From Viola odorata (Eukaryota > Streptophyta > Magnoliopsida > Malpighiales > Violaceae), in the NCBI GenBank assembly GCA_963691705.1, contig OY829542.1, positions 43,459,105 to 43,523,104 on the forward strand: a DNA stretch of 64,000 nucleotides. Reading direction: 5' to 3'. Below the pieces are notes generated by a model. It was not told where the DNA came from. It saw only the letters and a program-made list of their open reading frames with translations, and did no database searches. Shown in pieces: positions 31,562 through 44,949 of this stretch. The translations under genes were made by a program, and so were the position numbers. The stretch's first letter is position 1; every line of letters begins with the position of its first letter.

Positions 31562-33586
31562 ATGGCTTCTGATTCAGAATCTACACCCCCTTATCCCCAC
31601 GGCGTTCTTTTTGCTCCTCGTAGGGAACTTTTTCCCTCTACTTCTGTCATTATTTCTACCGTAATACAGGGAACTCTTTCTGGGCAAACAGATTTCCTCT
31701 TTGGACCAACGACGGGAACATCATTCCCCCAGATGACTACTCCACCTTCCCAAATGGCTGGATCTAATTTTTCCACTCCCCCACCGATGGGATCTGTAGT
31801 CGATAGCGCAAACAACCCTTGGGCGAATTCTTTGTTAGCTCTGCGTGCCCAAGTGGACCAGTTGACCGCATTAGCTGCTGGATCGGCTCCCAATGCTTTA
31901 GGATCGACTATTCCCCCTCACTTGATATTTAATTTTACCCCGTCTATTGTCATTGATCGGCCGCTATCCCCTCAACAGCACGGGAGCACCCCGTTGACTT
32001 TACCCGTGATGACGGCCCCCGTCAACTTTGCGCAACTCGTTCAGGGACGAGCAGAACCTCTCGCGTTGCACGCGTTAGAAATTCCCATATCTCAAGAAGA
32101 ACATTGGTATAACGAATATAGAGATTGTTGGGATGGCAGGCGAGATGAAATGGTTAGGGACATATCCCCTAGACGCAGTGAAAGATAAAGTAGTAGGAGA
32201 TATCAAACCCGCTCACCGAGAAGTCGCAACCGGTCCCCAGACGACACCACGCACCTGATCCTCGAGGCCAGAGGCATCATCCAGAAATCTCTCCTCCCCG
32301 TCATCTTCGTGAAATCCCTGATGATAACGTGGGTCACCCATTCAGTTATCGCATAAGGCATCATAGAGTCAGTCGGCACGTGAAACTCCCCACAGAGTCT
32401 TATAACGACACAAAAGATCCCATCTCTCACCTTAACAAGGTGAAAGACTTCGTACAGTTCTAAACTCACAGCGATGTGGCCTTGTGCCAAATATTTGTCA
32501 TGATATTATCAGGAGTCACACGCCTTTGGTTTGAAGGACTCCGTCGGATCCATAGATAGTTTTTCACAGCTGGAAGCTAAGTTTCAAAGCCGGTTCAGCA
32601 CGACTGTTCCCATTAGGAAGTTCACGGCAGCCTTGTTCGATATACACCGAGGGCCTCAGGAATCTCTGAAAGAGTTCCTTGGACGTTTCGATATGGAGAT
32701 GTCATTAACACCAAGCATCACCATCGATTTTGCTATGGAAGCCTTAAAGTAAAACTGTTGTTATGGAAAATTACGGGACACGTTAATGGTGGACCCTCCA
32801 GCGACTTTAGACGCATTAAGGTTGAAGGCTCATAATTATGCAAGCATGGAGGAAGAGGAAAATAGGGATAACATCCTGAATGTGCCACAAAACGCGCCCT
32901 ATGCATCCAACGCCCTTACCAGCACGACCCTGGACGCTCGTTCTATCGACGATTACGCCCAGCGAAAAGATCATATCCCTAGAGCCTCGAACCTGTAAAG
33001 AGGCAAGTCTTCAAGGGGAAGACCCGACAACTTCCCCACTCAGCGACAAGCAGACCCGCCCAAAGGCCGAGTCTATGACCCCAATCTTCCTTCCCTCATA
33101 CTTCTGAGAGCGGAAATCTTAGCAATCGTTCAATAATGAAATCTGCCTATCCGTTATCCAGCCCCTGTGAAACCGGGGGTAATAATGAGAGGGAGAGAGA
33201 ATGCTTTATGCAAGTTCCATAAAGTGAAGGGACACTCCACAGACGTGTGCAGAGAGTTAAAGTTGGCAATAGAATGTCTGGTGGAAGAAGGATATCTCGG
33301 AGAATTCGCCACTAAGGTAAGAGAAGAAGCCAGGAATAACCTGACGAATAGGGCCCCAGACAGCAGACAAGCACCCTCTCACACCCCGGGAGACGATGCC
33401 ATCCCTGGTGGGAGAGTCAAGGAAGCGTTAGCAATTCATGATGAGGACATTCCCATCATTAACATCATAGCTGGGGGCACACTATATTTGGATGAGCCTG
33501 TGCCATTAACGACCATCACTGGAGAGAAGCGAAAACGTGAAGGCGCGTTAGTGAAAAATGAAGCGATAAATGCTCTAGATCGAATG
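31562..33586 (+). pseudogene. Gag of element 3
   Basis: Starts at ATG 31562 (MASDSESTPPYPHG). N-terminal Ser/Pro-rich region, Arg-rich block near 32190-32240, capsid-like segment 'ISHLNKVKDFVQF' ... 'SLKEFLGRFDMEMS', and a knuckle 'CKFHKVKGHSTDVC' at about 33205-33250. Stops at 32186, 32461, 32750, 32996, 33134 and 33137; two compensating single-base shifts (about 32237 and 32545). Apart from those it is collinear with the gag of element 2. Confidence 0.8.
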
Positions 33587-36500
33587 ATATTGTCCTTCTC
33601 CGAGGAAGACGAGAATGGTGTTGTTTTTCCGCACAATGATGCGTTAGTGGTCACACCTGTTATTGGCAACCATGGAGTCAGAAGAACTCTTATCGATAAT
33701 GACAACGCGGTAAATTTATTTTCATTGGAGGCTTACAACCTCATGAAACGTCCTGCCAGAGAGATGACGCCTTGCAAAAAGCCGATAATTAGAGTAGACA
33801 GAGTTCCTATACCAGTGACTAGAGTCACTTTGCTGCCTGTGTACTTCAGAGAGGACGCATCCAAAAGATCAGAAGACCTGTTGTTCTTGGTTGTAGACCT
33901 TACCTTGCCATATAACGCCATACTCGGACTCCCATTCCTCAATCGTTTTGGTGCAGCGATATCCCAAAAACATTTGAGGTTGAAGTATCCCTCTTGGGAG
34001 GGAGTGGTCTCAGTCAAAGGGGATCAGAAGCTAACAGCCGAGTGTTATCTGCTCATGACGCAAAAGAGTTGTGACAGGTATGTATGTGTGACGGCGGATC
34101 CCTTCGAACAGAAAGAAGAAAAATGCACCCAGCCAGTGGACAAGATGGTGCCCATCCCTGTTAACGGGATCAGGGAAGCGAACTTCCTGGTTAGCGAAAA
34201 GCTAAGTCCAGAAGAGAGCATGCGGTTAGCTCAGTTGTTAAATAAATGCAAAGGAGAATTCGCATGGAAACCCACAGACATGCCTGGCATCTCGCGAGAG
34301 GTAGTGGAGCATCGACTTAACGTTGATCCCTGCATTAAACCCGTCCAACAGAAGCGAAGAGTATTTTCTATAGAAAAGGCGGTTGCCATTGACAAGGAAA
34401 TGTCAAAACTTCTAGATGGAGGTTTCATCCAAGAAGTTCAATATCCAACTTAGTTAGCCAATCCGGTCCTCATTCCAAAGCCCAATGGAGAGTGGCGCAT
34501 GTGTATTGATTTCACTGATCTAAACGACGCCTATCCTAAGGATTACTACCCGCTCCCCCGAATCGACCAACTAGTCGACCAGACTGCCGGCTATGCTTAT
34601 TTGAGCTCTTTAGGCGCTAACTCTAGATATCATCAGATTCCCATGGCCGTCGAAGATGAAGAAAAGACTGCCTTCATCACCCCAAAGTCTACATATTGTT
34701 ATACGGTGATGCCGTTTGGATTAAAAAATACTGGGGTAACCTTTCAATGTATGGCAAACAAGGTGTTTGAAGAATAAATCGAAAAGAAAGCAGAAGCCTA
34801 TATGGATGATCTGTTGGTCAAAATTCGAAGCTTTGAGGACCATCTAGCAAACTTGGAAGAGATTTTCAACATTATGAGAAAGTACAAGATGAAGCTGAAC
34901 CCCCGTAAATGCATGTTTGCATTTCAAACAGGCAGGTTCTTGGGATATGTAGTCAGCCAGAAAGGCATTCAGCCTAATCCGTCGAAGATCAAAGCTATTC
35001 ACGACATGATATCTCCTTGAACCGTCAAGGAAGTGCAAAAGCTCACATGGCGCGTTATCGCTCTAGGACGATTTATTTCCAAACAAGGGGAAAGATACCT
35101 ACCCTTCTTCAAGGTTATACGTAAAAAGGCTCCCTTTGGATGGACAAAAGAATGTGAAGAAGCGTTTATGGGGCTAAAAGCTTATCTTTCATCCGATCTG
35201 GTGCTGACAAGACCAGAGCCGGGTGATACTCTATATTTGTATCTCGGTGTCGTCGATGAAGTGGTTAGTGTTGTCCTTGTACGAGACGACAACCACATCC
35301 ACCACCCCGTGTACTTCGTCAGTCATGTTTTGAAAGATGCTGAACTGTGATAAGCTCGCATTGAAAAAATAGCATTTGCGTTGATCCAAGCCGCATGCAA
35401 AATAGATAGATATTTTTAGGCCCACCTCGCCATCATACTTACAGACCAACCTTTGAGAAGAATTTTCAGAAAGCCTGAGTCTTCGGGGAGAATGCTGATC
35501 TGGGCCATTGAACTCGAACAATTTGAGCTACAGTATAAAGCCCGACCATCCATAAAAGCCCAAGTTCTAGCAGACTTCATAGCCGAGTATACCTTTACGC
35601 AGGATTCATGGACCGACTTACCAGAAGAGGAAAGAGATGATTTGGATCTCCCGTTCCCTGAAACCTACACCGACTTGTGGGTTTTCCACGTGGATGGGGC
35701 CAAGAACCAAGAACTAGCCGGAGCTGGAATCTTAGTAACTGGACCACTAGGCATACAGATACGATATGGCATCAGAATCCTGCAGCCGTTATCCAACAAC
35801 GCGGCAGAATATGAGGTGCTACTAGCTGGACTCAGGATAGGGAAAAATCTTTCCACGAAAGCCATACATGACGCCGGAGTAATGGGAGACTTTCGACTAT
35901 TGATATACGGTGATTCCAAGCTAGTAATAGACCAGGTCTTGGGCAATTCCCATGCTAGAGAGCCCATTATGATCCAATACCTCTCTAAAGTAAAACACGA
36001 GTTGATAGAAATAAGAAAAAGAGGCATACAGGTCGACATCGAGCATGTCCCTTGAGAAGATAACGCTGAGGCCGATAATCTCGCCAAGATTGCAGCGAAT
36101 CCAAAAGCAGCCATACCCGCCGACGTGTACTTTAAGGAAATATCCATACCTTCCTTTATGGAAGAACAAGCGTCGCTCTGCATCGAAGAACTCGAAAATG
36201 ACTGGCGGATTCCTGTAATAAAATTTCTAAAACATGATGAGTTGCCCAAGGATAATGCTGAAAAGAAAAAAGTGTTGAACCAGGCGGCGTGGTGTACATA
36301 CTATGACGGAGAGTTAGTTCGGAGATGCTTCTCTCATCTAGCCGCTAAGTGTATAACGGAATAAGAAGGCCTCCACAACTTACGAGAGATTCACGAAGGG
36401 ATATGTGGTATGCACGTATCTGGTGGTACTTTGGCCGCACAAGTCTTTAGGTCAGGCTTCTACTAGCCTACCATTCGCAGGGACTGCGATAACTTCGTAC

Positions 36501-37350
36501 GGACCTGTCAGAAGTGTCAAGAGTTCTCCAAAATTCCCCGACGACCAGCCACGGAAATCTCTGAAATCGTGGCCCCTTGTCCTTTAGCCAAATGGGAATT
36601 GACATCCTAGGCCCATTTCTGAAGGCAAGATCTCAGTTGAAATTCGTAGTCGTGGTAGTGGACTATTTCACAAAATGGGCAGAAGCAAAAGCGGTGGCTA
36701 ACATCACAACGGAGAAAATATGGCGTTTCTTCAAGCACAAGGTTATCATGCAATTTGGCATACCTCGAGTGTTAGTCTGTGATAACGGGACCCAATTCAT
36801 AAGCCAATTCTTTAGAGATTAGTGCACGGAATTTCAGATCAAACAGAGGTTATCTTCCATAGATCATCCACAAACTAACAGACTCGCGGAGGTAACCAAT
36901 CGAAGTATCCTCAACGGTATCAAGAAAAACCTAGAAGGTGCTAAAACGAAATGGGCAGATGAGCTGCCATACGTGATGTGGGCGTACCGCATGACCGTCA
37001 AAACTAGTACAGGAGAAACACCCTTCGCGTTGGCTTTCGGCACTAAAGTCGTCACACCGGTGGAAATCGGTACTCTAAGCCTGCGAGTAGCATACTTTAA
37101 CAAAGAGATAAACGAAGAAAGGTTGCGGGCGAACCTCGATGCGTTGCCAGAACTGCATGAAGAAACACTCTTGAAAATGCTGCACTATAAGAGAAAGATG
37201 GCGCGATATCACAACAGGCGCGTCAAAGAAAGACTGCTGAAAGCAGGATACTTGGTACTCAGGGACAAACGAGCGTCCGAACAACGCATGTGGAAACTCA
37301 GTCCAAACTGGGATGACCCATATCACGTTTGTTGGGTATATGGAGTCTGA
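33587..37350 (+). pseudogene. Pol of element 3: protease, RT, RNase H, integrase
   Basis: The protease contains 'GVRRTLIDNDNAVNLFS' (33675-33720); the usual Asp-Asn-Gly/Ser-type active-site Gly appears as Asp (IDND), likely inactivating. RT holds 'RMCIDFTDLNDA', 'VMPFGLKNTG', and YMDD at about 34800. RNase H has 'FHVDGAKNQELAGAG', 'NAAEYEVLLAGL' and 'GDSKLVIDQ'. Integrase has the H2C2 finger ('CQKCQEFSK'), 'GIDILGPFLK', 'VCDNGTQFIS' and 'VTNRSIL'. In-frame stops: 34451, 34775, 35018, 35348, 35351, 35417, 36053, 36362, 36464, and 36820; one single-base loss at the G run 36594-36596. Ends at 'LSPNWDDPY'. Confidence 0.85.
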
Positions 37351-37372
37351 TATACCACATCGCTAACATAGG

Positions 37373-40300
37373 TGTCGCGCCCCAAAAATTAAAAATTCGT
37401 GAGTGTGCAACGAAATTTGAGACCTTCAGATGCTCGGCATAAAGGGACGCCTAGCAGCATGCAATGAAGTCGCCACCCTAATTTGGTTGCTAGGTTTAGG
37501 GAACCTTAATCGTCATGGCATAGGAAATATAATAAGTAAAAAAACTAAAGGCACAAAAAAAGGGTCTGGACCCCAGACAAAGGTTCGGGGTCGTATTATT
37601 GTCTCGGGAAGGTGTTAGGCACCCGAGTCATATCCGAAAATTGTTACCGGTTGATGAGAGAGGTGTTAAAAAAGGTGTTTGATAAAATGCATTTTGAAAA
37701 AGGGGGCCCTCAGAGGAATCGTCACTTTAGTCTTTTCCACAATCGGGACCGTTCATGAATAATTAATGGTTGAACCGATTGATTATTCATGACCGTAGTG
37801 ATGGGACTGAATTTTCCGTAAGACTGAATGAGCGCCCTCTTATTTCATCATCGGGCCATGCATGATTAAATTACTTACTACGTGATCCTACCATGGATTG
37901 CTAACAAAGTACAAATTTAAATGATAGATTTTTGAAGTGGAAAACTGATGTGGGATCGAAAGTCCCCATGTACATGCAGTCAATACAAGTGAGAATTTAA
38001 AATCATATGAACATGGCATTTTAAGCAACTCTTTAAACACGTTGTTCATGTGGGTTGATTTTAATTCTAGCAGCTCTATATATCATGCGTATGATTGATA
38101 TTTGCGAAAAGCATTGAATAAATAAAAAGGAATTGAAAGGCGTACTTGCGAGCGAAACTTGAATTTAAACCCTACAAAATGAGAGTGTTAGCGATAGCTT
38201 GAGAAATAAAGAAGCAATTTTAAGAGTGCGAATATTTTAAATGACAGTTGATTGTATGCGAGAAATGATGGATTTCACGCATACGAAAATTAAATGCTGA
38301 GTTGATTGCATGCGAAAAATGATTGATTTTAAGCATACGAGAATGTAGATGCTGGGTCGATTGCATGCGAAAAATGATTGATTTTACGCATACGAGAATT
38401 TAGATGCTGGGTTGATTGCATGCGATATTGAATGTAGTTGACGATTCACAGGGGATTTAAAACAGTTTGATGATTTGCAGAAAATAAACAGTTGGATATT
38501 TGCGGAAAGATTTGCGAAAAATTAAAACAGTTGATATTTGCAGAAAATAAAACAATTAATATTTGCCAAAAAATAAACAGTTGATATTGCGGAAAATAAA
38601 ACAGTTGATATTGCGGAAGAATTTCCAGCAGTTTGCGAAAAATTAAAGCAGTTGATATTGCGGAAGAATTTCCAGCAGTTTGCGAAAAATTAAAGCAGTT
38701 GCTATTGCAGAAAATAAAACAATTGATATTGCGACCGACCATGTAGGCGGTACTGAATTTAAATTGCCAAAAGTAAATTGCAGAAAATTAAAGTGAGGAA
38801 CATTAAACAGTTGATTTTTGCGACCGACCATGTAGGCGGTATTAAATTTAAATTGCCGAAAGTAAATTGCGGAAAATTAAAGTGCGAATAATTTAAACAG
38901 TTGATAGGTACAGAAAATTAAACAGTTGATAGTACAAAAAAACGTGATCCAAGGTTTCGGAAAGAATTGAAATTGGGCTGGGCCCACTTGAAAAAAATGA
39001 AAAGACATGAAAATGGGCCAGGAATAGTGCCTCGCGTGAACAGTGTCGTTTGGCCTGGCACTGTTCATCGTCACCTTTCTTGGTCGCCGGCGTACTGCCG
39101 GCGGCAAAGCTCCGGCCACAGGTGGCCGATTTGAAAATCGTTCGTACCGAAATGTTCGTCTCTTCGACGACTTCCCGACCGTACAAACCCCGATTTTTAG
39201 TTTGACTCGTGCTAATTTTAATTTTGAAAAAATGACGAAACTGTTAATTACCGAAAACTATTTAATTCGCACAATCTAGCTAACGATTTTAAAAATTGAA
39301 ATGTGTATTTAATCTACATCACATATGTGAATTAATGGGATAAAAACTAACAATTTATTTGCTCGGAATCGAGCCAAACGAATTTAAAGAAGAAAATGGC
39401 CAAAAACTGAAAGTGAGCTAGAGAGAGAAAGCTCACCGGCGAAGCTTGAACTGGACAATTGATGCTCTAAATGAGCTATCAATCAAGAGAGGGAGAGAGA
39501 GCAAGGTTTTCTTGCCAATTTAGTACCCGAAATACGTTGGAGGATGGTGGCTATTTATAGCCGAAGATCGCGTGAGGACGGAGACGCGGGGCTGCGCGTG
39601 GAGGCCGTGAGTCGAGGTGGCGGAGCTAGGGTGCTAGCCGTGATGATGGCGGAGGGACAGGAAGCGATGGGCTGGCTAGGACGCGATGGTAGCAGGTGGC
39701 TCGGACGAGGACTTGCTTCGCTGCACGTCCCTTGGCCCTGTTCATGTGCATCATGCACATTAATTCAAGGGCCATTGATCTGGTTGACTTTCCTTGGTTG
39801 ACCAGATCAATGGCCATGATTAAATGGCCTTTTATCTGATTTAAATGGCCTTGAGCCGGTTCCTGCCAACAAACGTTCCAACTTTTCGAGCCGAAGGTAC
39901 CAGCGCGCAGAGAAAAATATGACAGGTTTAACTGTCTACAGCGAATGACAAGAATTTTTCGTTTAACGTGTTAATTTTCGCGTTCAAAAATGTGAAACGT
40001 TTGAACGGAAAAATAAAGATGTTACGCCGAAAATTACACAAAACGCTGTAGACCGTTGCGAGCGGAAAAAAGCTAGCAAATAGTTGATGGAAAACATTTT
40101 GAAGTCAAGCTATTGTCCGAGCGAACTTACTCGGGTCCAATAAAAGCTCGAATGAGAATAATAATAAAATAATAAAAATACTAAAAATGCGCTAAAATAC
40201 TAAAAATCCTAAAATTCATGTGATGACCTAAAACGAAGAAAAAACTAGCAAACGACTGTCGGATAATAAAAAATGTGATTTGTAAGGCTAAAAATAATAA

Positions 40301-40499
40301 TGATAATAATAATGAAAATACGCGATGAAAAATTAAAAATGCTATTTCGAAAGCTGACGATGCTAACGATGATGCTAAAATGCGAGGAGACACTTAAAAA
40401 TGCTAATGACTGTAAATCCACTAAAAATGCCAGTAAATTAACTAAATAACAGAAATGCTAAAATTAATTAAAAATGGCGTCAAAATTCGGGTATCAACA
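37373..40499 (-). mobile_element. 3' LTR of outer family A element
   Basis: 3127 bp between TGTCGCGCCCC (37373) and TATCAACA (40499) on the + strand. TATA box TATAAATA at 39552-39559 (-). Internal subrepeats: GATTGCATGCGAAAAATGAT units of about 57 bp (38225-38420) and AAACAGTTGATATTGCGGA units (38500-38740). ORFs here are repeat shadows. Confidence 0.92.
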
Positions 40500-40503
40500 G
40501 TTG

Positions 40504-40513
40504 CCCCCTCTTT
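40504..40513 (-). other. Polypurine tract of outer family A element
   Basis: AAAGAGGGGG on the - strand, four bases before the LTR start (40499), same as at 50493-50502. Confidence 0.8.
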
Positions 40514-40589
40514 ACTGTCTTATCGAAGTATTTGATAAGCAGTAATGACAGTTGCCCCTACGTATCCGAATTTTGGCGACATCCCAGGT

Positions 40590-41680
40590 CTTACCTCAAG
40601 CTTACAGTGATGATGTCGCTCTGGGAGGAGGCAGTTTGATTGATGTCGCTCTGGGAGGAGGAGATTGATTGATGCTGTCACTGGGATAAAAGGTGCTTGC
40701 TTGATGTCACTCTAGGAGGAGGAGATCGATGTCGCTCTGGGAGGAGGTGATTGTTGTCGCTCTGGGAGGAGATAGGTTGTTGATCCTGCAAAGATATAAG
40801 CTTACCATTCGGGTATCGAGAGAAACATAATTTGCAGAGAATGTAAATGACAACTAATCTACCAGAAGTCGAAGGTAGTTTTACGAAAACATAAATAACG
40901 GCTCCACTGGGGGGGATAATCGCTTGACATGTGACTAACGTTGCTTCGGGAGGATAATGCGCGATTCGCAAAAGTATGAATGATTTGTCCTAATGATGTC
41001 ACTCTAGGAGGAGGAAAATAATTATGCGGAAATGTAGAATTATGTGAAGGATGTCACTCTGGGAGGGGAAGAAATGCTAAGGTTGAAAAAGGTAGAACTA
41101 CGCTATGCTATCACTCTGGGAGGAGAAGAAATGCTTGATGCTGAAAACTAAACCTATGACGTCACTCTGGGAGGAGTAGAAATGCTACGCTGGAAACTAA
41201 ACGCTGTCACTCTGGGAGGAGAAGAATGCTAATGCTGAAAACTTAAACAACGTCGATTCCCGTAGGAAAAGGTGCGAGATGCGGAAATTAAACTAAGGTC
41301 ACTCTGGGAGGAGAAGAAACGCTAGGCTGAAATCTAAATGTTGTCACTCTGGGAGGAGAAGAATGCTAATGCTGAAAACTAAGTGCTGTCACTCTGGGAG
41401 GAGAAGAATGCTATGCTGGAATGCAAATAACGTCAATTCCCGTAGGAGAAGACGCGAAATGCGGAAACTAAACTAAGGTCACTCTGGGAGGAGAAGATGC
41501 TATGCTGTCACTCTGGGAGGAGGAGATGCTAATGCTGAAAAGTAAGACAACGTCAATTCCCGTAGGAGAAGACGTGACATGAGGAAGCTAAACTAAGGTC
41601 ACTCTGGGAGGAGGAGATGCTAATGCTGAAGACTAAACTATGATGTCACTCTGGGAGGAGAAGAAAGCTATCGCCAGCGG
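40590..41680. repeat. Tandem-repeat block, GTCRCTCTGGGAGGAG units
   Basis: About six units at 40610-40775 and about a dozen at 40990-41680, spaced 30-55 bp, alternating in the second part with CGTCAATTCCCGTAGGAGAAG units. A related array lies at 50590-51005 in the inner element, near its 3' LTR. Confidence 0.9.
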
Positions 41681-44600
41681 CCTTGGTACGAACCTAGAAT
41701 GCGTCTGCGTCCTGCTCAGGAGGTAACGACCCCAAGGACAAGACTTTCCCACAATTTGCAGTCGTAAGCAACCCTCACCTGATATTAGTGTTTGCACTCA
41801 ACGCTCTGAAACAAGGCTAAGTGTTTACGCTCATAAAGATGCTACTAACATGATACATAATTTACAGTTCGCAATGTCAATCCGAGTGAATGGACTTCGA
41901 ATGAAGATGCACATGCATGGGCGTTCTAATAATCGATGGGACTTTTACGGAAAAGAATGAAAGGACATGAAAAGTCTGGAAAGGAGTTCGTTTTGGGAAA
42001 ATATTGCTTTGCTAGAGAGTTGGAAGGATTTTGATGAGTGATGTTTTCTTGATTGGCCCTGATGAGGGCGAGGGGTGCGAGCTCTCTCACTTTTTGCTGG
42101 GGATGCTTTCTGGATAGAGTGCGTGAGCTCTAGGATCCTTGCTGGGGGTGCTCTTCTTTCGGCCAGGGGCCCTTTTCTTGAGTCTTCATTGGGGGAGTGT
42201 CGTCGCTGTTCTTTTTCGACCCACTACTTGAGTTGGCCTGGGGCTCTTTTCTTCTCGTGTCCTTACTAGGGATGCTTGCTTTGAGATTCCTCGAGTCAGC
42301 CTTGGGCCTTTTTACTTGAGTTCACTAGGGAATGTGGCTTTGAGATTTCTCGAGTTGGCCTTGGGCCTTTTTACTCGAGTTTACTGGGGAAAGTTTTCTT
42401 CTAGATTTCTCGAATTGAGTTGTCCCCGGCCTGTGCTTGCTTTGTCTCTTTGATTGTTTGTACTATTCGAAGGTCTCTGAGCATTTTCTTTCTTTTCTTT
42501 TCTTTTCCCTTTTCCCCTCTCTTTTCTTTTCTTTTTCTCTTTTTTATTTTTTTATTTTTTTATTTTTTATTCCCCCCTTTTTGATTTGATTTGAAATGCA
42601 ACAGAGTAGAGCAAGCACAGGCTTCGCCTTGATCTCTTCCCCTTTTATCTTGAGGCCTCGGCCTTCGTCGTTGCTGCTTCTTCAGTGATAGTCCTTAGCG
42701 ATCTCCTGGTGACCTTTTCCGTCTCCTTTATCGTGAACTTGAACTTGGCGTGCTTTTACTTCCGGCTGGCAATTTTAACTGAAACTGCTCTTTGGCTCCC
42801 GGGGTATGAGTGATATTGACGTTTTGGGGGAGTGATGACATATACGGTGGCAAGAGGGAAGAAACGAAAAAAAGGGGAGAAAATCGTAAAAGTCCCACGT
42901 CATTTTATAGCTATCCCATGTCTAATGGTGCATGTACCCTGGATATTATGCGAACTCAACTAGTACCTAGTCAGGCTCTTACACTCATGAAGGATACGTC
43001 GCGATGGCTCAAAAATACATACCGGGATTTGTTTGTGACTGCTTACGTCGGAGCAAACCGTGGATATAAGAGCAAATAGGTAATATCATGCATGGCACGT
43101 AATTTGGATAGATGCTTGATTTAACAGAGGGATTGAATATTCGTAAACTATGCGATGCATGAAAATGCTTATGAGAGTAGTATGCTTTTGTTTTAGCTGG
43201 GCTAAAGAGGGGTTTTGATTGATTTTTGATTTTTGACTGATTGATGGTTTGATTTCTGGATGGTTTGATTGCTAGACGTTTGATTGCTAGATGGTTTGAT
43301 TGCTAGACGGTTTGATTGCTAGACGTTTGATTGCTAGACGGTTTGATTGCTAGATGGTTTGATTGCTAGACGCTTTGATTGCTAGATGTGGGGGACGACT
43401 TATTTGCAACGTTCTAATGAGAACCTAAGGTTGCCCCCAGTGGGCCAGACGACCGTACTCGACTTAGAGCTAACAAAGCGAGTAAGAATGAAAACAATTT
43501 TAAATAAAAGGGGAAAGAAAGATGGACTCCCCTAAATTGTGCAGCGGGGCTGCAAGGGCGTCTTCCACAAGCTCCACGCGGATGACAGCGAGATGCTTCC
43601 AGTCCCTGTGAGGTGCAGAAGGGACAACAGAAAGGGAAATTAATTTGAAAATGAAAATGAGATAAGTTCAGGGATTCTCCCTTCTTTTAACTCGGCTTTT
43701 CGAGGGTGCCTATGACGTGGTCCCGGTGCTGGGACGCTTTGCTTTGATGTGCTGATTGGTTTCTTTTTCAACTGCTTTACGGGAACCGCCGATCCGAGTA
43801 GTAGTGAGGACGAGATCTGTATTTGGTCCATTTACTTACCGGTCCTTGCTAGATCTTCGTTGATGGGCTTCGTGATTGTTCGGGGATAAAGGGGAAAACT
43901 CTCTGTCCCCGTGATGTGCAGCTGGGCTGCAAGGGCGTATGCTTACCGTTCTTTTGCAGGCAACAAATGGAGGTGACCCAGTCCCTGAAAAAGATATGGC
44001 GAGCACAAATAAGGAGTAAATGCAAGACAATTTTTAGCAAAAGTAATGTGATTGATAAGTTTTTAAGCTCTCCCTTTTGGTCGGGCCATCCGTGGGTCAC
44101 CGCAGCGTGACTGGCATCGGATGTTGGTTGATGATGGCTTTGTTGTTAGATGCTTTACCGCAGCTCCTGCTTTGGCTTGGGTGATGCTTGCAGCCTGGCT
44201 GTCCCTCAACTAAAGGGTTGATCTTCACCGTGTTGATCATGGCGCGGATGTTGGGAAACTTCTTGAACAAAACCGCATTAAGTATGTTGATGGTGATCCT
44301 CGGAGGACAGCTTTTTGTCGTGTTTTTTCCCAGAGTTGTTGCCTGTAAGGGTGCGCTGGGCGACCATGGCGTTTTGGTGATGAGCCCCTCCGAATAGGTG
44401 AATCGGAGATGGGAGCCGATGTTGCTAGTGTTCCGACAGCTCGGCCGGCGTAGGGTGGGCTTTGTGACTTTGGTCCAGCATTTAGTCCTTTGAGACCGGT
44501 TGTTCGCGATGCCGGTTGCGCTGGTAGTACTGCGAGGAAAAGAAATTTTGCTTTAGATGGTGATGGTTTGTCTTAAAATCTTTCCTGATTCGCTCTTGAA

Positions 44601-44949
44601 GGTGGCTTGTTTCGGCAATTTAACAGCTCCTACGAGCGGAACTCTCTGGTTCTATCGTGATGACGAGCTGAGGCGTGAGACCTTACGTCCCTGCAAAACT
44701 GAAGATTGATTAGTGGCGTTAGTCCAAGTGACGCGTCTTACGTCCCGAGCTACTCCTGGGGAGCCATCTATGCCATGCCTCATTTTGTCATCTCACAATT
44801 TTAAGAAAAAGAAAGGGACAACAAATTTTTAAAATAACGAGCATCTCCTGAAAAAACTTGTTTTATTAATTTCAGGACAAATGTTTGTGCTAGATTGTCA
44901 TGATAAAACCCTATGTCTTTGGCTGACCGGACGCTCTGTTCGCGATGCT
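41681..44949 (-). other. Long 3' UTR of outer family A element
   Basis: No supported ORF. The part 41690-43080 is homologous to 52910-54380 of the inner element, including CTCGAGTTGGCCTTGGGCC repeats (about 42290-42400), a pyrimidine tract (42480-42580) and a module ending CGAAAAAAGGGGAG. 43255-43388 is a 17-bp tandem array (TTTGATTGCTAGACGG). 43400-44949 has no homologue in the window. Confidence 0.65.

Larger units (their letters stand above)
31030..37372 (+). mobile_element. Element 3: Tat/Retand-like Ty3 element, 5' part
   Basis: 5' LTR, primer-binding site, gag and pol in + orientation, paralogous to element 2. It is cut after the integrase core at 37372 by the family A 3' LTR. Five flanking bases, ATAGG, would be that insertion's target copy. 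Confidence 0.8.

Noticed and set aside
38446..38742. Asn/Ile/Phe-rich - strand ORFs in LTRs (also 48312-48677 and 61521-61886)
   Set aside because: They are readings of AAACAGTTGATATTGCGGA subrepeats inside LTRs, not genes.
42810..43079. 89-residue + strand ORF in the outer UTR
   Set aside because: The homologous segment in the inner element (about 54120-54390) does not keep the frame.
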